A stretch of DNA of 11,041 nucleotides from Pseudomonadota bacterium (GTDB lineage: Bacteria; Pseudomonadota; Gammaproteobacteria; Steroidobacterales; GCA-2729495). Below, in pieces: positions 1 to 5,434 of this stretch; position 1 is the first letter of the stretch, and each line of letters begins with the position of its first letter. Location of the stretch: the NCBI GenBank assembly GCA_030836925.1, contig JAUPLK010000026.1, positions 1 to 11,041 of the forward strand. The letters run 5' to 3'. Under the pieces are notes generated by a model that saw only the letters and a program-made list of their open reading frames with translations, ran no database searches and was not told where the DNA came from. Made by a program: the position numbers and the translations under genes.

Positions 1-420
1 GCAGCGGAATACGCGGCCGGGATCGAAGAGCTGGCCGGCACGCCGGCTATCTTCGATGCGGTCCACCTGGGGCTGGGCACCGACGGGCACACGGCTTCGC
101 TGTTTGCCGGCGATCCGGCCCTGAAGGTGAAGGATCGGGCAGTCGCGCTCACGGCCGAGCATCATGGCTATACGCGCATGACGCTGACCTTGCCGGTCAT
201 CAATCGTGCGCGCAGCATCATCTGGTTCGTGACCGGTGCCGACAAGGCTGGTGTGCTGGCCGATCTCTACGCCGGCGGTGCGCCGTTTCCGGCTGCGCGG
301 GTGGCACGACTGCGCGCGGTGGTGGTTGCGGACAGTGCGGCGGCGAAAGATGCCACGGCGCCCAAAAAGCGACGCGCGAAGGCGAAGTCAAAAGTCGTGC
401 CCTTGCGGCGTCGTTCGTGA
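1..420 (+). CDS. pgl: 6-phosphogluconolactonase, C-terminal part (5' end outside window)
   Basis: Hydrolyses 6-phosphogluconolactone to 6-phosphogluconate in the cytoplasm, the second step of the oxidative pentose phosphate (or Entner-Doudoroff) route. The frame is open from base 1, giving 139 residues and a TGA at 418-420; family members are usually about 230-240 residues, so roughly the first 40% is missing. The family signature GLGTDGHTASLF lies at fragment residues 24-35. The conserved RMTLTLPVINRA block follows at 59-70 and the VTGADKAGVL helix start at 77-86. The last ~25 residues are a Lys/Arg/Ala-rich tail (PKKRRAKAKSK at 121-131) beyond the usual end of the fold, which is unusual. 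The stop codon lies inside a 17-bp direct repeat that recurs after hipA. Identification is firm from the signature; the role of the basic tail is unknown. Confidence 0.93.
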   Translation, partial: AAEYAAGIEELAGTPAIFDAVHLGLGTDGHTASLFAGDPALKVKDRAVALTAEHHGYTRMTLTLPVINRARSIIWFVTGADKAGVLADLYAGGAPFPAARVARLRAVVVADSAAAKDATAPKKRRAKAKSKVVPLRRRS

Positions 421-433
421 GCGCTACGGCGCG
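417..433 (+). repeat. Direct repeat, left copy (edge of toxin–antitoxin block)
   Basis: GTGAGCGCTACGGCGCG matches 2599-2615 (GTGAGCGCTACGGGGCG) at 16 of 17 positions, with the first 13 identical. This copy contains the pgl stop codon. The other copy begins 7 bases after the hipA stop. Together they bracket exactly the antitoxin, toxin remnant and hipBA. It could be a target duplication, an attachment-site pair or a recombination scar. A 13-bp match somewhere in 11 kb is not improbable by chance, so the argument rests on position. Confidence 0.5.
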
Positions 434-487
434 GTATTGCTCTATCTCAAGGTCCCGACTGGCTTCTGCCAGCTGGCGGACTTTCAT
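421..487 (-). pseudogene. Truncated ParE/RelE-like toxin (5' remnant)
   Basis: An ATG at 487 overlaps the antitoxin stop codon as ATGA, the usual antitoxin–toxin junction. It opens with MKVRQLAEASRDLEIEQYRA, which resembles the first strand and helix of ParE/RelE-superfamily toxins, typically MKVRxxPxAxxDLexAxxyY. After about 14-20 residues the similarity stops. The frame then runs on antisense through pgl to a stop at 218-220, with a Pro/Arg/His-rich translation that looks non-native. An intact toxin of this family is about 90-100 residues, so essentially all of the fold is missing. The break coincides with the left direct repeat at 417-433. Interpreted as a toxin gene cut at the island edge; the family assignment rests on a very short segment. 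Confidence 0.6.
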
Positions 488-717
488 TGCGCGGCATATT
501 TGGTCCGCAGGCGCTGTATGGCGTCGTCGAAGTTCTCCGCCTGCATTTCGCCTCTCTCGACTGCGGTGAGCCGGTCCTCGCATTCGCTGACCCATGCGCT
601 CGCCCACGCGGGATCCGGCGGGCTGACGAGATCATGCAGGCGGTCCAAAAACAGTGCGCGTTCCTCTGGGGTCAGCTTCCGCGCCAGCTCGATCAGGGTA
701 TTGATTCGGTCGGACAT
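484..717 (-). CDS. Antitoxin, putative addiction module component family (orphan)
   Basis: A 77-residue acidic protein, MSDRINTLIELARKLTPEER onward. It matches the layout of the Unstab_antitox / 'putative addiction module component' family: an N-terminal helix with LTPEERALFLDRLHDL (residues 15-30), a short linker, then WxxEcexRLxxxxxGE (about 42-57) and a final helix ending LR. In this family the protein binds and neutralises a ParE/RelE-type toxin encoded immediately downstream. The start at 717 is supported by a GAGGAG ribosome site at 725-730, 7 bases upstream. The stop overlaps the start of a toxin gene (ATGA), but that gene is reduced to a remnant, so this antitoxin has no local partner. 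It may persist neutrally or protect against related toxins elsewhere. The family call is good; current function is unclear. Confidence 0.8.
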   Translation of the reverse strand: MSDRINTLIELARKLTPEERALFLDRLHDLVSPPDPAWASAWVSECEDRLTAVERGEMQAENFDDAIQRLRTKYAAQ

Positions 718-740
718 GGTGTTTCTCCTCGGGGGTTTTC

Positions 741-769
741 ACGTTAGGCGGGTTCGCGTCCTGTTTCAA
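741..769 (-). promoter_or_regulatory. Candidate promoter of the orphan antitoxin
   Basis: On the minus strand there is a -35-like TTGAAA (764-769; 5 of 6 to consensus), a 17-bp spacer and TAACGT as a weak -10 (741-746). This would start transcription near 734, leaving a leader of about 17 bases containing the GAGGAG site. Spacing is ideal but the -10 match is poor. Confidence 0.35.
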
Positions 770-948
770 TGCTGGAATCTATGAACTGGCCCCAGAAATG
801 TGGGGGTGTTTCCAGGCCACTGCGATCCGCAGCCCCGCAGAAGAATTTCCGCACGCGAGAAGGCCGAGTGGGCGTAGAAAGCGATGCGCTAAGGCAAGGT
901 CAAAGGGCCTGCGGTTGCGTCGCCCTGCCTGACCGCCGAATACGCTGT
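747..948. other. Intergenic stretch between antitoxin and hip operators
   Basis: No convincing gene. A plus-strand frame from 769 runs into hipB and looks like noise. On the minus strand, 744-899 is open for 51 codons without an ATG. Its end, SGLETPPHFWGQFIDSS, looks more protein-like than random, so it may be a gene relic. A small inverted repeat CCCCA-GAAATG-TGGGG sits at 790-805 with no T-tract on either strand. I see no RNA gene. Confidence 0.3.
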
Positions 949-966
949 ATTTCCCGATCAGGAAAT
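949..966. promoter_or_regulatory. hip operator 1 (distal)
   Basis: Palindrome TTTCCCGATCAGGAAA at 950-965 (flanked A/T), with outer arms TTTCC/GGAAA and one mismatched inner pair. It shares the TTTCC-N6-GGAAA pattern with two further sites downstream. The centre lies 49 bp from the centre of operator 2. E. coli HipB sites have the comparable plan TATCC-N8-GGATA; here the spacer is 6. Confidence 0.7.
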
Positions 967-998
967 ATTCGCCTGGGTGTGGCCCAGTGTCTCGTAAG

Positions 999-1015
999 AT
1001 TCCCGTTCGGGAAAT
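999..1015. promoter_or_regulatory. hip operator 2 (middle)
   Basis: TTCCCGTTCGGGAA at 1000-1013 has perfect 6-bp arms around a TT centre and lies directly upstream of the candidate -35. The centre is 49 bp from operator 1 and 50 bp from operator 3. Confidence 0.75.
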
Positions 1016-1020
1016 ATTAC

Positions 1021-1049
1021 TTGCACTTACGCAAAACTCAGCAGATTAT
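1021..1049 (+). promoter_or_regulatory. Candidate promoter of hipBA
   Basis: -35 TTGCAC (1021-1026), 17-bp spacer, -10 GATTAT (1044-1049). Initiation would fall near 1056, inside operator 3, giving a leader of about 20 bases. The -10 touches operator 3 and the -35 lies just downstream of operator 2, so HipB bound at either should block RNA polymerase. An alternative AT-rich -10 (TATATA, 1066-1071) would make hipB nearly leaderless. No Shine-Dalgarno is visible before hipB. Confidence 0.5.
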
Positions 1050-1065
1050 TTCCCGAACGGGAAAT
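1048..1065. promoter_or_regulatory. hip operator 3 (proximal)
   Basis: ATTTCCCGAACGGGAAAT, perfect 8-bp arms around an AA centre, is the best of the three sites. It lies 11 bp upstream of the hipB start and overlaps the likely -10 and transcription start. Expected primary site for autorepression by HipB. Confidence 0.8.
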
Positions 1066-1075
1066 TATATAAGCC

Positions 1076-1336
1076 ATGACACCCATACGCTCACCTCAAC
1101 AACTGGGCCGTGCACTGCGTGCTGCTCGCAAGCAGCTCGGGCTGACACAGCCCCGGTTGGCTCTCGCGGCCGGGGTTGGTGTGCGCTTCATCGTCGACCT
1201 TGAAGCAGGCAAGCCCACCTTGCGACTGGAAAACGTACTGCGGGTCATTGATGCCCTCGGTGGAGAGATCCGGTTGACCGGACTGCCTGCTGGCTCAACC
1301 GACGATCGAAGTGAGGACACCGTCCATGGCGCATGA
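1076..1336 (+). CDS. hipB: HipB-type antitoxin, XRE-family helix-turn-helix repressor
   Basis: A small DNA-binding protein (86 residues) that should dimerise, bind the palindromes upstream, repress the operon and hold HipA inactive. The XRE-type helix-turn-helix spans about residues 8-66: LGRALRAARKQLGLTQPRLA for helices 1-2, then AGVGVRFIVDLEAGKPT, the recognition helix and following loop typical of HipB/y4mF-type regulators, then VLRVIDALGGEI for the last helix. The tail from about residue 70 (AGSTDDRSEDTVHGA) is short and polar, like the flexible C-terminus that makes HipB prone to proteolysis. The ATG at 1076 lacks a visible ribosome site but is the first in frame after the promoter. The stop (1334-1336) overlaps hipA by 11 bp, which suggests translational coupling. 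Confidence 0.9.
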   Translation: MTPIRSPQQLGRALRAARKQLGLTQPRLALAAGVGVRFIVDLEAGKPTLRLENVLRVIDALGGEIRLTGLPAGSTDDRSEDTVHGA

Positions 1337-2591
1337 GCTGGCGGTCTGGCTCTTCGACGATCGTGTCGGCACCCTGTCGCTGATCGCCGGGCGACTGAAT
1401 TTTTGCTACGCGCCCGCCTGGCTATCGCATCGAGACGCCGTTGCCTTGTCGGTCTCGCTGCCTCTGCAGCCAGAACCGTTCGACGATCGCAAAACCCGCC
1501 CCTTCTTTGCCGGTCTGCTGCCGGAAGGGCAGATGCGCCGGCTGATTGCGCAGCAGTTCCAGGTTTCGGGCCAGAACGACTTTGCGCTGCTGGATCATAT
1601 CGGTGGTGAATGCGCCGGGGCCGTGACGTTTCTTGCGCCTGGCCAGGCCTTGCCTGCGCCGACCCGCAACGACGATGTGCAATGGCTGGGCGACGAGGAA
1701 ATCCTTGCCATCCTCGATGAACTCCCGAATCGCCCAATGCTGGCAGGCAAAGACGGCTTGCGGCTTTCACTGGCGGGAGCCCAGGAGAAATTGCCGGTTG
1801 TCTTCGACGGGGCCCGCATCGGGCTGCCCCGCAACGGCATGCCGAGTTCCCACGTACTGAAACCAGCCATCCCTACCGTTGAGGACAGTGTGCTCAACGA
1901 AGGATTTTGCATGGCACTGGCTGAGGCCATGCAGTTCATGCCGGCGAAATCGAAAGTTCACGAAGTATCGGGTCGCCCATTTTTGCTGGTTGAGCGCTAC
2001 GACCGACTTGTCGATGCTCAGGGTCACCGGCAACGTCTTCATCAGGAGGATTTCTGCCAGGCGCTTGGCGTGGTACCTGAAATGAAATACCAGAATGAAG
2101 GTGGCCCCGATCTGGCCCAATGCTTTGATCTGCTGCGCCGTTCAACGCGCCCCAGTGCGCCGCAGGTCCTGCGTCTGCTCGACTACGTGATCTTCAACGC
2201 ACTGATCGGCAATCACGATGCGCACGCCAAGAATCTTTCCCTGCTGTACTCCGGGAAGGCACCCGTTCTGGCGCCGTTCTACGACACCCTGTCGACAGCG
2301 GTGTATCCAGCACTGACGCCGAAAATGGCGATGAAGATCGGCAGCAAATACAAGTTCGGCGAAGTCCAGGCGCGGCACTGGGAGCAGTTTGCCGAAGGTG
2401 CGGGCCTTGCCAAAGCACAGGCCAGACAGCGAATCCTGGAGTTGGCAAAGTCACTTCCATCCATTGCGCGCAAGCTCCAGTCCGATCCTGACCACGGCTA
2501 TGTCGGTAACGCGGTGGTTGAGAGAATCAATGCCCTGATTGAACAGCGCTGCGCGCTGACGATTCGGCAGATCGCCGAACCATCGGCCTGA
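1326..2591 (+). CDS. hipA: HipA toxin, serine/threonine protein kinase
   Basis: Kinase toxin of a type II module. E. coli HipA phosphorylates glutamyl-tRNA synthetase (GltX), causing starvation signalling and persistence; the target here is not known. From ATG 1326 it is 421 residues. The N-terminal subdomain begins LAVWLFDDRVGTLS (about 5-18). FFAGLLPEGQMRRLI is near 60-74. Key kinase features are present: SLAGAQEK (148-155) with the Ser equivalent to the E. coli autophosphorylation residue, HVLKP with Lys179 for ATP, GNHDAHAKN with catalytic Asp298, and APFYD with metal-binding Asp320. Nothing essential appears lost, so it is probably active. The start at 1326 is preferred over GTG 1311 because GAGGA (1313-1317) lies 8 bases upstream and the N-terminus then fits the family. 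It overlaps hipB. Confidence 0.93.
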   Translation: MAHELAVWLFDDRVGTLSLIAGRLNFCYAPAWLSHRDAVALSVSLPLQPEPFDDRKTRPFFAGLLPEGQMRRLIAQQFQVSGQNDFALLDHIGGECAGAVTFLAPGQALPAPTRNDDVQWLGDEEILAILDELPNRPMLAGKDGLRLSLAGAQEKLPVVFDGARIGLPRNGMPSSHVLKPAIPTVEDSVLNEGFCMALAEAMQFMPAKSKVHEVSGRPFLLVERYDRLVDAQGHRQRLHQEDFCQALGVVPEMKYQNEGGPDLAQCFDLLRRSTRPSAPQVLRLLDYVIFNALIGNHDAHAKNLSLLYSGKAPVLAPFYDTLSTAVYPALTPKMAMKIGSKYKFGEVQARHWEQFAEGAGLAKAQARQRILELAKSLPSIARKLQSDPDHGYVGNAVVERINALIEQRCALTIRQIAEPSA

Positions 2592-2598
2592 GCCGCTG

Positions 2599-2615
2599 GT
2601 GAGCGCTACGGGGCG
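2599..2615 (+). repeat. Direct repeat, right copy (edge of toxin–antitoxin block)
   Basis: GTGAGCGCTACGGGGCG is the partner of 417-433 with one mismatch. It starts 7 bases past the hipA stop and ends 16 bases before the stop of the convergent thioesterase gene. Confidence 0.5.
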
Positions 2616-2631
2616 TCGCCGCCTCTGAGCT

Positions 2632-3039
2632 CTAACCTGCCGCCAGCTGTCGCAGGCAATCGGGCAAGCTCACCGACTTGCCGCTGGCGGGGTTGATCCA
2701 GACGATCTTGGCGCTGCCTTCGGCGTAGAGCCTGTCGTCGCCCTGCAGGCGCAGTTCATAGAAAGTCATCAGGCTGGAACGGCCGGCATTGCCGGTGAAC
2801 ACGTGCACCTCGATGCTGCCGGGATGGTTGAGTGGCAGGAGAAAGCTGCAATCTGCGTGCACGATGACGGGCGCCTCCTGCTCGGCGTTGCAGCGATAGC
2901 CGACGGACTCCAGCCATTCAACGCGCGCCTGCTCCATGTAGCGGAAGTAGACGGTGTTGTTGACATGCCCGTAGGCATCCATGTCACCCCAGCGGATGAG
3001 TTGCCGGCTTGTGTGCACCAGTTTGCGGGGGTGTTCCAT
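2632..3039 (-). CDS. Acyl-CoA thioesterase, 4HBT/YbgC-like hotdog family
   Basis: Predicted cytoplasmic hydrolase of an acyl-CoA thioester, 135 residues from ATG 3039. The motif RWGDMDAYGHVNNTVYF (about 16-32) is the active-site loop of 4-hydroxybenzoyl-CoA-thioesterase-type hotdog proteins; Asp21 aligns with catalytic Asp17 of the Pseudomonas enzyme. YMEQARVEWLESVG (34-47) is the central hotdog helix. Length fits the family (130-150). A GTG at 3093 would add 18 residues (KLAGIGKTGEPGAKDLN) with no similarity to the fold; neither start has a strong ribosome site, so the ATG is chosen by family length. It converges on hipA and is divergent from the coiled-coil gene at 3198. The acyl substrate cannot be read from sequence; members range from aromatic to fatty acyl-CoA. 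Confidence 0.85.
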   Translation of the reverse strand: MEHPRKLVHTSRQLIRWGDMDAYGHVNNTVYFRYMEQARVEWLESVGYRCNAEQEAPVIVHADCSFLLPLNHPGSIEVHVFTGNAGRSSLMTFYELRLQGDDRLYAEGSAKIVWINPASGKSVSLPDCLRQLAAG

Positions 3040-3120
3040 GTTCAGATCTTTTGCGCCCGGTTCACCTGTTTTGCCGATTCCAGCCAGTTTCACGGCCAGC
3101 TCGCGTTGCCCTGCGAAATC

Positions 3121-3152
3121 ATCATAAACCCGGGCTTACCGCCAGTGCACTG
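3121..3152 (-). promoter_or_regulatory. Candidate thioesterase promoter with overlapping palindrome
   Basis: On the minus strand TATGAT (3121-3126) is a good -10. 17 bp upstream lies a weak TGCACT (3144-3149), which overlaps the perfect 10-bp palindrome CAGTGCACTG (3143-3152). Transcription would start near 3114. The palindrome could be an operator for the divergent pair, but this is a single short site. Confidence 0.3.
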
Positions 3153-3197
3153 CGGCGGCAAGATGCGCGCTGTTTCGCACGCGGCAGGAGGTCCGGC

Positions 3198-3500
3198 ATG
3201 GACTACCTCTATCCATTATATGATGCGCTCATCAGCATCAACGTCCCGAATGACAAGGCCAGGGCCGTGGTCGATGCGATGGAGCGGGACATGGCGACGA
3301 CAATTGCAACCAAGGCTGACCTGCAGCTGCTGCGCACCGAACTCCACCAGGAGTGCGCGCTGATCCGCAAAGACATGGAAATCATGTCCAACCGCATCGA
3401 CAACAGGATTGATGGGCTGTCCACCACGATGACGATACGGCTCGGCTCGATGCTGATGGTGGGCATAGGGCTGCTTTTTGCCGCACTGAAGTTGGCCTAG
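3198..3500 (+). CDS. Small coiled-coil protein with C-terminal membrane anchor (DUF1640/CCDC90-like)
   Basis: A 100-residue protein of unknown role. It starts MDYLYPLYDALISINVPNDK, a head resembling the N-terminal region of DUF1640 coiled-coil proteins ('gvp…qAeaiv…'). ATKADLQLLRTEL (37-49) is the recurring ATKADL coiled-coil signature of that family, and the heptad-like helix continues to about residue 78. A single hydrophobic segment, about 82-99 (SMLMVGIGLLFAALKLA), ends the protein, so it should sit in the membrane with its coil in the cytoplasm. Start choice is firm: AGGAGG at 3186-3191 lies 6 bases before the ATG, whereas frame extension upstream lacks such a site. Relatives include mitochondrial MCU-regulator-like coiled coils, but no bacterial function is established. 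It is followed by a possible terminator. Confidence 0.75.
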   Translation: MDYLYPLYDALISINVPNDKARAVVDAMERDMATTIATKADLQLLRTELHQECALIRKDMEIMSNRIDNRIDGLSTTMTIRLGSMLMVGIGLLFAALKLA

Positions 3501-3502
3501 GT

Positions 3503-3523
3503 GCCCTCGGAGCAGGGGCTTTT
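3503..3523 (+). terminator. Weak rho-independent terminator after the coiled-coil gene
   Basis: GCCC (3503-3506) can pair with GGGC (3516-3519) around a 9-base interior, followed at once by TTTT (3520-3523). It lies just after the stop codon (3498-3500) and before the convergent MFS gene. The stem is short, so this is tentative. Confidence 0.35.
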
Positions 3524-3565
3524 AACGCGCTCTATCCAACTTGTTTTTCCGCCGCTCTTGCATGT

Positions 3566-4789
3566 TCAGCTCTGCCGCAGTCCCGACGGATAGGCGCCCA
3601 GCCTGAGCAGCAGCCCCACGGCCACGACGATGGCGATGGCGGCAGCGGCGAGCATCGGGCGATAGCTGCCGAGCGTATCGAAAACCCTGGCGTAGAGCAG
3701 TGGGGCCAGGCCTGAACCCACGGTAAAGAACGCGTAGATTCCGCCGAACACGGCACCGTAGTGTCGCGTACCGAAGTAACGGCTGCTCAGGTAGGCAAGC
3801 AGATCGAGTTCGGCGCCGGCCGCGAGGCCGAGCAGCACGGCAGCCGCAAGCGCAAGGACCGGAGTGACCGGCACACTGGCCATCAGCGCCATGGCCAGCG
3901 CCGGCCCGGCAAAAAACAGCGCGGCGACGGCCGGCGCCCAGATCCGGTCGACGAGAAAACCCGCCATCAGTCGTCCGACGATGACGGCCAGGCCAAGCAA
4001 TGTGGCTGCTTGCGCCGCTTTGGCGGTGGTCCAGCCCAGGTCGAGCAGCAACGGCACGAAGTTCGGAATCAGGCCGATCACCGACAAGGTGATGATGAAC
4101 AGTGCGCTGCCCATGATCCAGAAACGGCGGTCGCGCATGGCTTCGGCACGCGTCGGTCCCCACAGCGCAGGTGTCGAGCCCGGTGTGCTGTGTGCATCAA
4201 CGGCACGTTGTGGCGCAACGCGCAGATACAGAAGCACTGCCGGCAGCGTACAGGCAAGTGCGCTCAGCCCGATCCCCGCGTAGGCGGCGCGCCAGCCGAT
4301 ACTGGCGATGAGGAACTGTGTGTACGGTGGGGCGAGCAGGGCGGCCAGCCCGATGCCGGCCATGGTCAGGCCGATGGCGAGGCCGCGATGCCGGTGGAAC
4401 CAGCTGTTCACGACCGTCGTCCAGGTGATGGGCAGGCTGCCGGCGGCGAACACGGCCAGTCCGGCAAAGGCCAGATAAAAAGCCCACAGCGAGCCCGGCG
4501 TGATGGCGAGCACGAGGTACATCGTCGCGTGTCCGATGAGTCCCGTGATGCCGACGACGCGTGGTCCGAAACGATCGACCAGCGAGCCGGTCAGCGGTGC
4601 GGTGACCAGCCCGCAGAACTGCATGATCGTGAAGCCGAGAAAGAAGTCGCTGCGCGTCCAGCCAAACTCCGCGCTGACGGGGCCGGCAAACAGGCCCTGC
4701 GTGTAGAAGGTGATGGCGAGGATGCCGCCGCCATTGCCGAGGATGCTGGCGACCAGCGGCCGCCAGCCGCGCTGGAATTCGCCGTTCAA
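3566..4789 (-). CDS. Major facilitator superfamily transporter (OFA/monocarboxylate-type)
   Basis: Inner-membrane secondary transporter of about 407 residues with 12 predicted hydrophobic helices. MFS motif A, GSLVDRFGPR (68-77), joins helices 2 and 3. A degenerate copy, AGFLVDRIWAP, appears in the second half, as expected from the internal duplication. The overall look (GWRPLVAS start, FGWTRSDFFLGFTIM) resembles the oxalate/formate antiporter and monocarboxylate branch; the substrate is not inferable. Start is uncertain: the only ATG, at 4891, lies 92 bases inside the preceding gene and adds 34 non-MFS residues. TTG 4789 is chosen because it follows the neighbour's stop (4800-4802) by 10 bases and gives a normal N-terminus, though no ribosome site is visible. 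It is probably cotranscribed with the Tat-signal gene upstream, so it may import the substrate or export the product of the dehydrogenase. Confidence 0.85.
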   Translation of the reverse strand: MNGEFQRGWRPLVASILGNGGGILAITFYTQGLFAGPVSAEFGWTRSDFFLGFTIMQFCGLVTAPLTGSLVDRFGPRVVGITGLIGHATMYLVLAITPGSLWAFYLAFAGLAVFAAGSLPITWTTVVNSWFHRHRGLAIGLTMAGIGLAALLAPPYTQFLIASIGWRAAYAGIGLSALACTLPAVLLYLRVAPQRAVDAHSTPGSTPALWGPTRAEAMRDRRFWIMGSALFIITLSVIGLIPNFVPLLLDLGWTTAKAAQAATLLGLAVIVGRLMAGFLVDRIWAPAVAALFFAGPALAMALMASVPVTPVLALAAAVLLGLAAGAELDLLAYLSSRYFGTRHYGAVFGGIYAFFTVGSGLAPLLYARVFDTLGSYRPMLAAAAIAIVVAVGLLLRLGAYPSGLRQS

Positions 4790-4799
4790 GATAGCGGGG

Positions 4800-5357
4800 C
4801 TACCATTTTGCAGTCGGCCGGATATGCGCCATGTACGGGATCCCGAGCCGCTCGAAGCCTTCTTCGGTGCCGTATACGACGTCGACGGCATCGCTGCGAA
4901 GCGCGAAGTAGAACAGCGGTGCGGGCGGTCCCTGCCAGCCTTCAGGGTTGGTCTCGCTCATGGTGCGTACGAGGTTGATGGCGGCTTGTTCGTCGAGAGC
5001 GCTGAAGCTTTTCCTGTGCGCGCTCTGGCTGACGGTATCCAGTGCCGCCAATGCTGGACGGTAAACATCGAGATAGGGCGGTGGAACGTCAAGATAGCGG
5101 ACCAGCAGCAGGCAATCGGCCGGATCTGCCGCCAGTTGCTGGTCGACGAAGTGCGCGATGCCGGCAGCACGGGCGCCGGGCACCAGGATCTCGCCGAGTG
5201 CTTCGAGGCTTGCGACTTCGGCAGTCCTGAGCACGCGAAAGGGCAGGGCTTTGGCCCGCGCTTCCCGCGGCGTCAGCAGCAGTTCGACACCGCCCAGCGT
5301 AAAGGCCAGCAGCCCGAGGCTGCCGGACTGGAGCAATTGTCGCCGCCGCGGATCCAC
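4800..5357 (-). CDS. Gluconate 2-dehydrogenase subunit 3 family protein with Tat signal
   Basis: Small partner subunit of a GMC-type periplasmic dehydrogenase, 185 residues. The N-terminus DPRRRQLLQSGSLGLLAFTL has a twin-arginine run followed by a hydrophobic stretch and an AxA-like site (EARAKA, about residues 32-37), fitting Tat export. The mature part shows the family pattern: LRTAEVASLEALGEILVPG near 43-61, FYFALRSDAVDVVYGT near 148-163 and GIPYMAHI near 171-178. In characterised relatives the small subunit carries the Tat signal and is needed to export and mature the flavoprotein. The start is GTG 5357; GGAGGG lies 8 bases upstream, and the nearby ATG at 5364 is out of frame. It is divergent from the GMC gene at 5435, 77 bp away, and upstream of the MFS gene. 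Confidence 0.88.
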   Translation of the reverse strand: MDPRRRQLLQSGSLGLLAFTLGGVELLLTPREARAKALPFRVLRTAEVASLEALGEILVPGARAAGIAHFVDQQLAADPADCLLLVRYLDVPPPYLDVYRPALAALDTVSQSAHRKSFSALDEQAAINLVRTMSETNPEGWQGPPAPLFYFALRSDAVDVVYGTEEGFERLGIPYMAHIRPTAKW

Positions 5358-5376
5358 GACCTCATCCCTCCGTCTG

Positions 5377-5385
5377 GGCTAAGCT
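5377..5385 (+). promoter_or_regulatory. GGCTAAGCT element, candidate -10 for the GMC dehydrogenase
   Basis: TAAGCT at 5380-5385 would place initiation near 5392, with a leader of about 43 bases containing GGGAG. The same 9-mer occurs before the genes at 9524(-) and 10527(+). A related CCTAAAGCT follows at 5391-5399. No clear -35. Confidence 0.35.
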
Positions 5386-5434
5386 GCGAGCCTAAAGCTA
5401 GAGGCAGCCTTGGGTCCGGTCAAGTTGGGAGCCA

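Noticed and set aside
743..749. GTTAGGC, matching an integron attC core (GTTRRRY)
   Set aside because: A 7-base match alone is weak; I found no matching RYYYAAC partner at a suitable distance with inverted arms, so no attC site is claimed. A similar GTTAGAC at 9585-9591 is equally isolated.
775..810. Possible insertion-sequence end (ATGAACTGGCCCCAG with a CCCCA/TGGGG stem)
   Set aside because: No matching inverted end and no transposase frame; the stem is only 5 bp.
769..1203. Plus-strand frame crossing the hip operators into hipB
   Set aside because: It runs through three operators and the hip promoter and overlaps hipB in another frame; no ribosome site or family resemblance.
3761..4978. 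405-codon plus-strand open frame opposite the MFS gene
   Set aside because: Antisense to clear MFS and Tat-subunit coding; translation is Arg/Gly/Gln/Asp-rich without any fold. Typical shadow in GC-rich DNA.
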